A DNA stretch of 64,000 nucleotides, taken from contig NZ_JAGKJK010000007.1 of the NCBI RefSeq assembly GCF_020329435.1, positions 124,001 through 188,000 of the forward strand. Direction: 5' to 3'. Shown here piece after piece: positions 51,362-60,983 of this stretch. The notes below the pieces were generated by a model. The model was given only the letters and a program-made list of their open reading frames with translations. It did no database searches and was not told the origin of the DNA. The DNA is from Bradyrhizobium hereditatis. GTDB lineage: Bacteria > Pseudomonadota > Alphaproteobacteria > Rhizobiales > Xanthobacteraceae. The position numbers and the translations under genes are program-made. Positions within the stretch are counted from its first letter, which is position 1. The number at the start of each line of letters is the position of its first letter.

Positions 51362-52620
51362 TCAAGACGAAGTCGCCGATCTGGCATCCTTTCACGCAGC
51401 ACGCGCTTCAGGATGAAATGATCAAGATCGTGCGTGGTGACGGCGCTTATCTCCACACCGCGGACGGTCGCCGTATCATAGATGCAATCTCATCTTGGTG
51501 GGTCGTGACCCATGGTCATTGCCATCCACATATCGTGCGCGCGATTCAGAAGCAGGCAGGCAAGCTCAACCAGATGATCTTCGCCGGCTACACCCATGAT
51601 CCAGCTGAAGAGGTTGCTGCGCTAGTTTTGAAACTCGCGCCTCGCGGCCTCGACCATGTCTTCTTTTCCGATAGTGGCTCAGCCAGTGTGGAAGTAGCTT
51701 TAAAAATGGCACTCGGTTATTGGCATAACATCGGCAAGCAGCGAATACGCATTGTCGTGATGCAACATTCCTATCACGGCGACACGGTTGGGGCCATGTC
51801 GGTAGGTGCTAGAAGCGTGTTCAACGCGGCGTACGGGCCCCTTCTATTCGAGGTTACCTCAATCCCGTTCCCCGCGAGAGGTCGTGAGCAGGTGACGCTT
51901 GATGCGCTCGAGTCCGTTTGTCGAAACGAAATTCCGGCCGCCTTTATTGTGGAGCCTCTGGTATTGGGTGCGGGCGGAATGCTGATGTACCCAGCCTGGG
52001 TGCTAAAAGAGATGAAGCGAATCTGCGAAGCATCCGAGGTTCTGTTCATAGCCGATGAGGTCATGACGGGCTGGGGCCGTACCGGAACCTTATTCGCCTG
52101 CGAGCAGGCCAATGTGACGCCCGATATTGCCTGCTATTCAAAGGGCCTCACGGGAGGAGCGCTTCCGCTCGCGGTAACAATCTGCCGCGCGGATATTTTT
52201 GATGCGCATTATTCGAAGGACCGTACACGTACGTTCTTTCATTCGAGTTCATATACCGCCAATCCAATTGCCTGCGCCGCCGCAAAGGCCAACCTGGATC
52301 TCTGGCAAAGTCAGGAACCTCGCCAGCTCGTGGCGTCGGTTGCCGCCATGCAAGAGCGGGCCATTGAGCCATTCCGCGCCGACCCGCGCTTTGCAAACGT
52401 CCGTCGGGCGGGCACCATCACAGCACTCGATCTGCAAACGAGCGATGCCGGCTATCTCGCTAGCACCGGACCGAAGCTTCAGGCCTTCTTTAAAGACCGA
52501 AATCTGTTGCTGCGTCCGCTCGGCAATACGATCTATGTGATGCCGCCTTACTGCGTCACGGCGACAGATCTTGACCAAATCTATGCCGCCATCAGGGATT
52601 CTGCTGATGCGCTGGCTTGA
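51358..52620 (+). CDS. bioA: Adenosylmethionine-8-amino-7-oxononanoate aminotransferase
   Basis: A 420-residue class III aminotransferase. Opening IWHPFTQHALQDE with ISSWWVVTHGHCHP is diagnostic of BioA, with HSYHGDTVGAMSVG, FIADEVMTGWGRTG and the PLP Lys in ACYSKGLTGG. It makes 7,8-diaminononanoate using SAM as amino donor. Start chosen at 51358, overlapping bioD, rather than 51244. Last gene of the operon; no bioC, bioH or bioZ is seen, so pimeloyl supply must come from elsewhere. Confidence 0.93.
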   Translation: MIKTKSPIWHPFTQHALQDEMIKIVRGDGAYLHTADGRRIIDAISSWWVVTHGHCHPHIVRAIQKQAGKLNQMIFAGYTHDPAEEVAALVLKLAPRGLDHVFFSDSGSASVEVALKMALGYWHNIGKQRIRIVVMQHSYHGDTVGAMSVGARSVFNAAYGPLLFEVTSIPFPARGREQVTLDALESVCRNEIPAAFIVEPLVLGAGGMLMYPAWVLKEMKRICEASEVLFIADEVMTGWGRTGTLFACEQANVTPDIACYSKGLTGGALPLAVTICRADIFDAHYSKDRTRTFFHSSSYTANPIACAAAKANLDLWQSQEPRQLVASVAAMQERAIEPFRADPRFANVRRAGTITALDLQTSDAGYLASTGPKLQAFFKDRNLLLRPLGNTIYVMPPYCVTATDLDQIYAAIRDSADALA

Positions 52621-53388
52621 GGATGCGCTTGGTGCGTGTAGCCACTAGGAGCTTTTAACCGTTTCGGCGCTTGGCCGATCGTTATCTAGCTGAATATCAA
52701 TCTACAGCAAGCTTTAGAACCGATCTGAGAGAGTGTTGCTGATACACCAGATACCAAACGCACCTGTAGATGGCGTGAATTCTGCTAGTGTTGCTGGTAG
52801 CGCTCCCACAGGGTGTACGGCAGCGCGACCCAAAGACGCTCCCCATGAGGAAAGCGCGGCTGAGAAGTTCTTATTCGATGGTCCGCGGTCAAAACGTCTC
52901 CGCACGTTCTTGTGAGGAACGCGAACACCTCGGCTCCCCAAGGCAGCCGCAATATCTACATCTTACCCAGCCCACAGTGCCCATGCATTTCGAGCAGCAG
53001 AACGTAAATATCGAATTGCCGCCCTTTGACAGCGCAAAAGGATGAGGCGGCAGTCACGAGATCGGGCGAGCGCTGCCACACGCCCCCTCAGTTCGGGTAG
53101 TTGAAATTCGTCGAAGGAAGTCGTTCGATCGCAGGATTTAACCGCCGACGCGACGCTCATTGCATTAATCAAGACGAATACATTCGTTACAAATTGGAAA
53201 TCTCAGCGAAGCACTCCGATTGAGCGGTCGCTTCACCAAAGCGGCGCACATCAGGGTCAAACTCTTGCGCCCAGTGCCCGTACGCTACCGGGAGACTTGG
53301 CATCGCCGACGCGGCATTTCACGTGCGGGCGTCGTGCTGAGGCGAAGAAAGTGCAGGGGCTATCCACCTAACTCCGACAGGAGGCGAA
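52621..53388. other. Gene-poor stretch after bioA
   Basis: No credible gene, RNA or repeat found in about 770 bases. Composition is more AT-rich than the flanking operon, as is common in symbiosis-island spacers. Confidence 0.5.
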
Positions 53389-53574
53389 ATGCGCAACACC
53401 TCCCATATTTCCTACCACGGTCCAGTGAGGTGCTGTGCGATATGCGGCGGAAAGTTCGGGCTGATCCGCTACTACTGCTGGCGAACGGCCCTTTGTTCCA
53501 TGAAATGCGTCGACCGCTTCAAGGCGCGGCGGGAGGCCGACCACAAATGGCTTCGCTGGTTGCGAGCGGCTTAA
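53389..53574 (+). CDS. Small Cys-rich protein
   Basis: A 61-residue basic protein beginning MRNTSHISYHGPVRCCAICGGKFG. CCAIC and a later LCSMKC form a four-Cys zinc-finger-like layout, with a basic, Trp-containing tail (FKARREADHKWLRWL). A GGAGGCGA ribosome site precedes the ATG. Close relatives occur as lone small genes in rhizobia. The role is unknown. Confidence 0.65.
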   Translation: MRNTSHISYHGPVRCCAICGGKFGLIRYYCWRTALCSMKCVDRFKARREADHKWLRWLRAA

Positions 53575-53691
53575 TACGTGGCACCGAGACGCCGCGGGAG
53601 ACGGGCTCGGGGCAGAAGTGCATTAGCGCAGTTGAAAAAGTCGTCATTAGAATTCGGTGTGACGCGTTAAAGAGTAGCATGGAAGTATCAA

Positions 53692-53892
53692 GTGACAGAG
53701 ACGTCAGCAACAATCATCGACTTTACTGCTTACAGGATGAACAAGCGTGCTGCGGCTGACCTGTCGCGCGACGAAATTTGGTTGACCGCGCCGTATCCAG
53801 CAGTCGCATCCTTCTATTTCTTCTGGCCATTTCTGGCCTGGATCCCGTTTGGTTTGCTGGATCCGTCCGTGTCGGAACAGGAAACTTCGTGA
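53692..53892 (+). CDS. Small protein with one hydrophobic segment
   Basis: A 66-residue protein started by GTG, with GGAAG eight bases before. MTETSATIIDFTAYRMNKR is a recurrent N-terminus among small Bradyrhizobium proteins. The second half VASFYFFWPFLAWIPFGLL is a single aromatic-rich membrane segment. Function unknown. Confidence 0.55.
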   Translation: MTETSATIIDFTAYRMNKRAAADLSRDEIWLTAPYPAVASFYFFWPFLAWIPFGLLDPSVSEQETS

Positions 53893-54483
53893 GCAGTCCC
53901 CGGACGCGGCGCAAGGAGCTAGTGACCGGAGATGGATGCGCCACTGTTAACTTTGTGCGTAGGTCACCAATTTTGGAGACGAGATCGTTCTTGCCACCAT
54001 TGACGGTTTTCTCTCGACTTCCATAGGACGCACTGACTGCAGGGATACGAGACAAGCGATCGATCGAGATCTAAAATAAGTCACAGTTAAGAGCAGCCTC
54101 CTTGAACGTGTCGCGATTCCAGTGCTGCAGCGGTGGATGGTGGAGGGACGTCGTGTCGCCTGGGCCACCGCGTACGACATTATACGGCACGCATGGCCGA
54201 TACCATCGTCGAAGTATGGTCGGAGATAGTCGGCAACGTCGGCCTGGGATTCGGCAAGACAGCGTCTGTCGGCATGGCCTAGGGAATTATCACTTAGATG
54301 CGGCTGCCGCCCAGACAGGCAGACCCATGCCTTGCTTCTGGCGGAACGCCGGAGGACCATCTCGGTCTCACCCCCGGAGCGTTAATGTCATGCGTATATC
54401 CGAGGTGCAGGGAATGAAAGCCGACCAAACGACTGAGTGTGTGTGCTAAGATATACGTAGACTTGCACTGAATAGGTGTTTTC
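53893..54483. other. Spacer with nothing assignable
   Basis: Only short shadow frames; no RNA gene or repeat recognised. Confidence 0.45.
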
Positions 54484-54639
54484 GTGGATGAGCAGTTTTT
54501 AAAGGACCGGGCCCAGATCATTCGCGATCTAGCGGACAAAGCAGACCCTTTCACTAGAAAAAGGCCGCTTGACCTAGCGGAACGGTATGACAGACGTATG
54601 AGACCGACGGTCTCAGATGACAAAGCGCGGCGAAACTAA
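54484..54639 (+). CDS. 51-residue helical protein
   Basis: A GTG start with an AGGTG site gives VDEQFLKDRAQIIRDLADKA, then DPFTRKRPLDLAERYDRRM and a basic end. This is a recurrent small rhizobial protein type with a charged amphipathic helix pair. Function unknown. Confidence 0.6.
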   Translation: MDEQFLKDRAQIIRDLADKADPFTRKRPLDLAERYDRRMRPTVSDDKARRN

Positions 54640-55009
54640 TTGGTCGTGGAAGTGTTCCGACCGATCTGGCGGCTCACCATTGATTGCACGTGGCAGATTT
54701 CGTGGTCGACATACATGAGCAACGCTCTGGAGTCCGCCTGAAGAGACCCGACCGCACCTTTTCTTGCTGAGTCGCTCGCCTGAAAGACGCGGAAGCGGCT
54801 TATTACATTACGAGGACGTCAATCGCCGGTCTTGCGGAGGCGTCCTCTTCTCGAAATTAGGATGGGTGACCGTGCGCCGGCATTTATCAACAACTGTTCG
54901 CCGAGGCTAATGACCCTGTATCTGCGCGAGAACCTACTCGCACCATGCGTTTTTGCGTTCAAAGCCCATTAAATCCTGCAAATCGATCTCTTGCCGGATA
55001 CAGAAAAAA
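54640..55009. other. Spacer with nothing assignable
   Basis: No gene or repeat recognised. It lies beyond the terminator of the minus-strand RNA candidate at 55010. Confidence 0.45.
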
Positions 55010-55034
55010 GGCCGCGCGAACGGTACGCGCGGCC
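55010..55034 (-). terminator. Intrinsic terminator for minus-strand transcript
   Basis: GGCCGCGCG, a seven-base loop, then CGCGCGGCC form a perfect nine-pair stem. On the minus strand it is followed by a run of six T (55004-55009 read as A on the plus strand), the classic rho-independent form. Confidence 0.85.
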
Positions 55035-55134
55035 AAGTCAGGGAGGAACGCCCCAAGGGGCCGCTGAAGGAGCATCGAGATGAGTAGATCGATCACTCAT
55101 CGAGAACTCCAAGCTTGTGAGAGCATCAGTGCTA
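55010..55134 (-). ncRNA. Candidate small RNA, or 20-residue leader peptide, ending at the terminator
   Basis: Reading the minus strand, a GCCCCTTGGGGC hairpin and a single-stranded TTCCTCCC, complementary to Shine-Dalgarno sequences, precede the strong terminator. This layout resembles rhizobial trans-acting sRNAs. The same stretch also encodes MSDRSTHLDAPSAAPWGVPP from an ATG near 55098, so a tiny peptide is the alternative. The 5' end is not defined; no clear promoter was found. Confidence 0.45.
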
Positions 55135-56308
55135 CGAGATGCCTTTTTATTCGTCTCTAGTCGCGCGAAGTGATCGAATACTTGGGTTCTTGCGCGGTTT
55201 GGCGGTAATTTTTGTGCATGTCTCGCATCTTTTGTGCAAAGATGATCAACTGGACGCAGCGTGCAGCTCAACGTATCGATCGGTCTACTGCGATAAGCCC
55301 GGATACCTAGGGAGGTCACCGTTCCCTTCTTTGTTCAGGCGGGATGTCGTTTCGGCGACACTCATCACGGGTTTCGGTGATCTATTATAAGTCTGTACGT
55401 GACGTGCATTGCGAGTTCAGAATCGTGAGCAGCTACAGGCCGATGGGAATGTCAACGTAGCGCATCGATGGCTCGTCGGCGTCCGCCGGACCGAGCTGAT
55501 TCGAGGCTGACAGGCAAGCCGCAAGCACTGCCGATGTGTGCTCCATGGCCTGCAACTGGCGAAGCGTCACGCGGATATGGCGCGGGCAAAAAAGGTCGTT
55601 TCGGAGTGCGACGGTGGACGGTTCAAGTCCGCAGACGACAGAATGGATGACATGCCGCTCGAAGGCCACGAGATCGGAATTGCCCGTAACTTTCAAGCAA
55701 GGGCCCGGAAGGTGATGCGGCAGTCATGCCTGGATGGCGTTTTTTGGCCTAGTTGGTTGCGGAACGGATGCAGGGGATAGATATGCGCGCAGGTGGGCAA
55801 CCCTCGGGCATTGGGCATGGGTACGGCGATGCGACAGTAGTTTCGGCAAGATATGGGTGTGACTCGCGATACAGCACATAAGCGCGTGCAGAGTTGAAGG
55901 CGGGCGCCTACCGAGTTTCCTGGCGCGCTCAACACCGCGGAAATGGGCGTGCCTTTGCCGAGCTGATGCCGGGCGTGCCGCTGCTCGCCAACATGACCGT
56001 TTTTCGACAAGACGCCGCTTCCTGGCGGTGGGAGAATTCGAGGTAACTATTCAATGGTGATCTCACCGGTGTCTGCGCTGCGGTTGGCGAATAAGGCGCA
56101 GGAAGATGTGTAAGCTGCGATCGAGTCACCGCCGCACCCACAAGATTGTCGATCGAATCCAGACGTGCGCCAAATCTATGCCACGATCGGGCCGCACGAC
56201 GACGAGGCACTAGATGCCTCCGTTCTCCAGACAATCGCTCCCGAGAACCGCACAAGCAATTATCGAGAGGTTGACGGAACAGTCCTCTTGCAGGTAATCG
56301 GAGATGTC
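55135..56308. other. Low-coding stretch upstream of the riboswitch
   Basis: About 1.2 kb without a convincing gene. Plus-strand frames at 55538-55780 (KKVVSECDGGRF, RNFQARARKVM) and near 55900-56040 have protein-like composition but no family match and no clear starts; they may be decayed genes. Confidence 0.45.
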
Positions 56309-56472
56309 GAGGTTCTCCGGATCAATCCGGAGCTAAGAGGGAAGCCGGTGCGATGCCGGCGCTGCCCCCGCAACTGTAAGCGGCGAGCCACTGTCCAATA
56401 GAAGTCACTGAAGCCACGCGGCTTTGGGAAGGCCGGATAGCGGCGACGACCCGCGAGCCAGGAGACCTGGCC
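56309..56472 (+). promoter_or_regulatory. Cobalamin (B12) riboswitch
   Basis: Contains the hallmark blocks in order: AAGAGGGAAGCCGGTG, then CTGCCCCCGCAACTGTAAG, GCCACTG, GGGAAGGCCGG and the terminal GCGAGCCAGGAGACC B12 box. It lies 120 bases before metE on the same strand. Adenosylcobalamin binding represses B12-independent methionine synthase in many bacteria. Confidence 0.95.
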
Positions 56473-56524
56473 CGACAACATATTCGTCCACGGGCGGGGT
56501 GTCCCGGTGGTGCGCCAAGCAGTT

Positions 56525-56543
56525 GCCGCTTCGGCGGCTTTTT
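56525..56543 (+). terminator. Riboswitch expression-platform terminator
   Basis: GCCGC-TTCG-GCGGC followed by TTTTT, a UUCG tetraloop hairpin with U-run, between the B12 aptamer and the metE start codon. Ligand binding should favour this stem and end transcription early. Confidence 0.85.
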
Positions 56544-56590
56544 CTGCACGCGTCCGCCATGGCCTTTGCTCCTAACATGGAGTTGAAGCT

Positions 56591-58918
56591 ATGTCTCTTC
56601 TCTCGATTCCTGTCGCTACACTCGGCACGCCGCGCATCGGTCCGCGCCGCGAACTGAAACTCGCGCTCGAGAGCTATTGGGCCGGAAAGTCTGACGAAAC
56701 GCAGCTTCTTGAGACTGCGGCTGCGCTTCGCGCCGCTAACTGGTCGCGGCAGAAATCGCTCGGCGTAACCGTTATTCCTTCAAACGACTTCTCGCTTTAT
56801 GACCATGTGCTCGATACCAGCGTGATGGTCGGTGCCATTCCGGAAATTTACGGTTGGAGTGCAGGCCCTGTTTCGCTCAAGACCTACTTTGCGATGGCAC
56901 GGGGCGCACAGCGCGATGACCATGATGCGAATTGCGGTCACGCCGAGCACGGCGCGGCAGCGCAGCAGATGACCAAATGGTTCGACACTAATTATCACTA
57001 CATCGTGCCGGAATATCACAAGGACCAGACCTTCACGCTTTCCTCTCGCAAGCCGATCGAGGAGTATGAAGAAGCGAAAAGCCTGGGTTATCAGACGCGC
57101 CCGGTGCTGGTTGGTCCAGTCACCTTTCTCAAGCTCGGCAAGAGCGCCGATCCTGCATTCGATCCGCTGTTGCTACTCGATAGGCTGCTGCCGGTCTATG
57201 TAGATGTTCTCCGCGAACTCGCCTTAAGGGGCGCCGAGTGGGTGCAACTGGACGAGCCATGTTTGGTCCTGGACCTCGATGATGCCACACGCGACGCGCT
57301 GCGCCGGACCTACGCCCATCTGGCCAAGGAAGTTCCCGACATCAAGATCATGCTCGCTACCTATTTTGGAACGATCGGCGACAACCTGGAAACCGCTTTG
57401 ACGTTGTCGGTCGCGGGCCTTCACATCGACCTGGTCCGCGCCCCGGAGCAGTTGAACGCGATCGTCACCGACGCTCGAAGGGATCTTGTCATCTCCCTCG
57501 GCGTCGTCGATGGCCGCAATGTCTGGCGTTCGAACCTTCCAGCGGTGCTCGATCGGCTCGAACTTGCGATCGCAAAGCTCGGCAAAGACCGCGTGCAGAT
57601 TGCACCCTCATGCTCGCTGCTTCACGTCCCGATCGACCTCGAACTCGAGATGGATCTTGATCCCGATGTGAAAAGCTGGCTTGCTTTCTCCGTCCAGAAG
57701 ATCGGAGAACTCGCAACGCTGGGGCGCGTGCTGGCTAAAGGTTGGGAGGAAGCGGCGGATGTACTTGAGGCCTCGGAAGGCGCGGCCATCGCGCGCGAAA
57801 CGTCACCCAACGTTCACAATGCGAACGTCGCCAAGCGAATGGCTGCAATCGATGACAGCATGCGGCGTCGTCACAGTCCTTTCGCCCGGCGCGCCGAGGT
57901 TCAGCGCGCGCGGTTCGGATTGCCGACATTTCCCACGACGACGATCGGATCGTTCCCGCAGACGGTGGAGGTTCGCAACGCTCGCGCAGCCTATGCGCGG
58001 GGAAGGATGAGCGAAGCACAATACGAGCAGTTTCTCAAAGTGGAGACGGCGCGCGCGGTGCGCTGGCAGGAAGACATTGGTCTCGACGTTCTCGTGCATG
58101 GCGAGTTCGAGCGCAATGACATGGTGCAGTATTTCGGTGAGCGGCTGTCCGGCTTCGCATTCACCAAACATGGCTGGGTTCAGTCCTACGGCTCGCGTTA
58201 TGTCCGGCCGCCCATCCTGTTTGGCGATGTCTCCCGGCCGAAGCCGATGGCGATGGAGTGGTGGCGCTTCGCGCAATCGCTGACCAAGAAGCCGCTGAAG
58301 GCGATGCTGACAGGGCCGGTGACGATCCTGAACTGGTCATTCGTCCGTGATGATATTCCACGGAGCGAAGCATGCCATCAGATCGCGCTAGCGATACGTG
58401 ACGAGGTGATCGATCTGGAGAGGTCCGGCGCGATGATGATCCAGATTGACGAGGCTGCGCTCCGAGAAGGACTGCCGCTGCGCAAGTCACAATGGAAGAC
58501 CTATCTCGGCTGGGCCGTAGACAGCTTCCGCATCTGCTCGTCGGGCGTGGCCGACGAGACCCAGATCCACACGCATATGTGTTATTCCGAGTTCAACGAC
58601 ATCATCGATGCGATCGCGGCAATGGATGCCGACGTCATTTCGATCGAGACGTCGCGGTCAAAAATGCAACTGCTTGATGCCTTCAAGAGCTACAAATATC
58701 CAAACGAGATCGGACCCGGCGTTTACGACATCCATTCGCCGCGCGTGCCGGACGTAGCCGAGATGAAAAACCTCATTGCGCTGGCGCGGCAGCGGCTTTC
58801 CGATGCGCAGCTCTGGATTAATCCCGACTGCGGCCTGAAAACGCGCCGATGGGAGGAGGTGCGTCCCGCGCTCATCAATATGGTCGCGGCTGCCCGTGAA
58901 TTGCGGGCGGTGTCCTGA
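56591..58918 (+). CDS. metE: Cobalamin-independent methionine synthase
   Basis: A 775-residue enzyme transferring methyl from methyltetrahydrofolate-triglutamate to homocysteine. The N-terminal Met_synt_1 domain starts LSIPVATLGTPRIGPRRELK; the C-terminal catalytic domain contains LPTFPTTTIGSFPQT, the zinc site HTHMCYSEFND (His, Cys) and INPDCGLKTR (Cys), and IEWWRFAQ-like MEWWRFAQSL. Length is normal and the frame is intact. GGAG lies nine bases before the ATG. It is governed by the upstream B12 riboswitch, so it should be made only when cobalamin is scarce. Confidence 0.95.
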   Translation: MSLLSIPVATLGTPRIGPRRELKLALESYWAGKSDETQLLETAAALRAANWSRQKSLGVTVIPSNDFSLYDHVLDTSVMVGAIPEIYGWSAGPVSLKTYFAMARGAQRDDHDANCGHAEHGAAAQQMTKWFDTNYHYIVPEYHKDQTFTLSSRKPIEEYEEAKSLGYQTRPVLVGPVTFLKLGKSADPAFDPLLLLDRLLPVYVDVLRELALRGAEWVQLDEPCLVLDLDDATRDALRRTYAHLAKEVPDIKIMLATYFGTIGDNLETALTLSVAGLHIDLVRAPEQLNAIVTDARRDLVISLGVVDGRNVWRSNLPAVLDRLELAIAKLGKDRVQIAPSCSLLHVPIDLELEMDLDPDVKSWLAFSVQKIGELATLGRVLAKGWEEAADVLEASEGAAIARETSPNVHNANVAKRMAAIDDSMRRRHSPFARRAEVQRARFGLPTFPTTTIGSFPQTVEVRNARAAYARGRMSEAQYEQFLKVETARAVRWQEDIGLDVLVHGEFERNDMVQYFGERLSGFAFTKHGWVQSYGSRYVRPPILFGDVSRPKPMAMEWWRFAQSLTKKPLKAMLTGPVTILNWSFVRDDIPRSEACHQIALAIRDEVIDLERSGAMMIQIDEAALREGLPLRKSQWKTYLGWAVDSFRICSSGVADETQIHTHMCYSEFNDIIDAIAAMDADVISIETSRSKMQLLDAFKSYKYPNEIGPGVYDIHSPRVPDVAEMKNLIALARQRLSDAQLWINPDCGLKTRRWEEVRPALINMVAAARELRAVS

Positions 58919-59269
58919 TCCCGAGGCAGCCGCCGATCTCCAACGTCTTTTTTCACAGGGAGCCCCGATGCGTTTCTGAATCAAATGCACCCCGCTTTGG
59001 AAAGGAGGAGCCCTGTTGCGTGAATTTCTCGCTTGTCAGGGCGATGTGGCGTGACGGCGAGAAAACGATCCTGGAGTTCGTCGGAAGCAACGCCCAAACG
59101 ATCGAGGTGGACGAGGCGCCGGGACGAAATCTCTCGATCCGTGTCAGTCGGGTTATTGAGTCGATTGTTGCAGACTTCGGGAACCGGAACCGGCGAAGTG
59201 TCGGTCGGTTGCGAACGGGCGATGCGCATCCGGACCATTGGCATGCTCTTGCCTAGTCGCGTGAGATCA

Positions 59270-59515
59270 GGCCGGAGAACGGTTTTTGCTCCCTCGTCTC
59301 GCGAGGGAACCGTTGTCGTTCGCCTGATACAGGGTGAACTGTTCGCGCTGGAACATCGCTGCGCCTATCGGCAGGTGCCATTGTCGAAAGGCCTCGTCAG
59401 AAACCGGCTGCATTGCTGCTATCACGGCTCAACGCGGCGGAGCTGGCGCACTAAAGCTAATCCTAATTCCGCAAATCACTTGAGGCGAGCAGGTCTGTCG
59501 AGTTTAATGGTCTGA
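59270..59515 (+). pseudogene. Rieske-type [2Fe-2S] domain remnant
   Basis: TVVVRLIQGELFALEHRCAY, then RQVPLSKGLVRNRLHCCYHG resembles the Rieske domain of ring-hydroxylating oxygenases (CxH ... CxxH). The first His ligand is replaced by Tyr (CAYR) and the continuation after CCYHG is unrelated, so no cluster could form as usual. No catalytic domain follows. Upstream bases to 59020 form another open frame without a recognised family. Confidence 0.6.
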
Positions 59516-59549
59516 TACGCCGTTAATTAGGTGATTCGGAGAGAAGAAC

Positions 59550-59753
59550 ATGCCCCAAGGCAAGGTGAAGATGTTTAAGGACGATAAGGGTTTCGGCTTT
59601 ATAGCGCCTGATACCGGCGGTGAAGACCTATTCTTCCACGTGAGCAGCTTGTTGCCCGGTGTAACGCCCAAGCAAGGAGACCGCGTCAGCTATGAAATTG
59701 GTGTAGACCGCAGGAGTGGACGTAGTCGAGCCGAAAAGGTCGTGATCGGTTGA
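59550..59753 (+). CDS. cspA: Cold-shock protein (CspA family)
   Basis: A 67-residue single cold-shock domain. RNP1 is KGFGFIAP and RNP2 is DLFFHVSSL; MPQGKVKMFKDD is the usual start. It binds single-stranded RNA as a chaperone. A GGAGAGAAG ribosome site precedes the ATG. Intact. Confidence 0.93.
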   Translation: MPQGKVKMFKDDKGFGFIAPDTGGEDLFFHVSSLLPGVTPKQGDRVSYEIGVDRRSGRSRAEKVVIG

Positions 59754-60177
59754 TCATAGAGACTTGGGCTGATTCATTTCCCGGCCGCCATACGAAGGCT
59801 TTCTTATCATCGCGGGCGTTTCAAAGCGCCTCTAGCTTCTCCCACTCCATGAACCCGCAATCCCGGTCGCCCCGCAATCACGCCTTTTCATCAGGACCGA
59901 GCAAGTCATTATGATTTCGGATAGGCATTTGCGGTTACCTCGCAAGGTAAGTGGCCAGGTCTGGGCAGGCGGTGCAACATCAAGCCCCTGCTCGCGGACC
60001 AAGCGGGCGGAGGCGAGGCGGCGGTGGCGTAATTTCGATCTCCCGTCGGCCGCGCTCCCGTTACCTCGAGCCGATCGGATGCAACGTCCAATCGCGGAAC
60101 GCTTCAGGTTGGATTGACTGCTTATTCACATCGACCAACCTGAATTCACTCGACTTGGCCTCGCCATATGAGGCCGA
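59754..60177. other. Spacer between cspA and fixK2
   Basis: No gene, tRNA or obvious repeat recognised. Open frames here are of GC-rich shadow type. The island's right end may lie in or near this stretch, but no attachment repeat was found. Confidence 0.4.
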
Positions 60178-60867
60178 TCAGATATCCATGTTGCGCAGGC
60201 GCTGGCGGTTGCGAAGCACGATCTGGCGGGCGCCGGAAAAGCCCAACACGCCTTCGTCGTTCAATTGCGACAGGGCACGTGACACCGTTTCCAGCGTAAG
60301 GCCGAGATAATCGCCGATGTCCCGGCGGCACATCGGGAGCGCCATCGTGCCGGCCACCGTAAGGCGGCGATCCATCTCCAGGAGGAAGTTGGCGACTCGT
60401 TCGATCGCGCTTTTGCGACCAAGCAGCAGGATGTGCTCCTCGGCGCGCTTGAGGTCATCAGCCGTCATGGTCCAAAGCTTGTGGGCGACACGGACGTCGG
60501 TGCCAGCCGCCTGTTCAAGGCTGCGGCGCTTCACCAGGCGCACGGTGCTGTCGATGATGGCTTCGGCGGCCAGGCGGTGCTTGGTGCCGGACTCCAGCCC
60601 GAACACGTCGCCAGGCAAATGAAACGCGCCGATTTGACGACGTCCGTCGGACAGCAGCTTGTAGGTGCGCACCGCGCCGCGAACGACTTGGTAAACATAT
60701 TCCGCCGGCTCCTCCTCACCATAGATTTCCTCGTCCTTGCGGTAGGTGAACTCCGCGGCGATCAGGCCAGCATGGCCTGTGATGCCGAAAAACGGTTCGA
60801 CAGGCCCAAAAGCGCCGGGAGCGGCTCGGTTGACGTTGAGGGACGGGGCAGTCGATCGAGTGAGCAT
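60178..60867 (-). CDS. fixK2: CRP/FNR family activator FixK2
   Basis: A 229-residue regulator started at MLTRSTAPSLNVNR (60867), with a GGAGATG site. Residues 30-130 form the cyclic-nucleotide-like fold without Fe-S cysteines; the HTH is CRRDIGDYLGLTLETVSRAL. Cys 180 in ALPMCRRDI corresponds to the oxidation-sensitive Cys of Bradyrhizobium FixK2. It activates microoxic genes (fixNOQP type, denitrification and others) through TTG-N8-CAA boxes. It lies downstream of a receiver-only protein and fixJ on the same strand, as in B. diazoefficiens. Confidence 0.93.
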   Translation of the reverse strand: MLTRSTAPSLNVNRAAPGAFGPVEPFFGITGHAGLIAAEFTYRKDEEIYGEEEPAEYVYQVVRGAVRTYKLLSDGRRQIGAFHLPGDVFGLESGTKHRLAAEAIIDSTVRLVKRRSLEQAAGTDVRVAHKLWTMTADDLKRAEEHILLLGRKSAIERVANFLLEMDRRLTVAGTMALPMCRRDIGDYLGLTLETVSRALSQLNDEGVLGFSGARQIVLRNRQRLRNMDI

Positions 60868-60983
60868 GAGCCATCTCCTGTGCAGCGGATGGCGAATTCG
60901 TAAGTGGAACAAAACGGCTGGGAAATTTCGCTCCATCCCTTAAGGGCAATGCCTTACGTAGGATCCCGGAGCTGTGCCGGTTT

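Noticed and set aside
55610..55640. GGTTCAAGTCC resembling a tRNA T-loop
   Set aside because: No acceptor stem, D-arm or anticodon arm can be folded from the surrounding bases.
59239..59252. TGGCATGCTCTTGC, a possible sigma-54 promoter
   Set aside because: The GG and GC dinucleotides are one base too close for the -24/-12 spacing.
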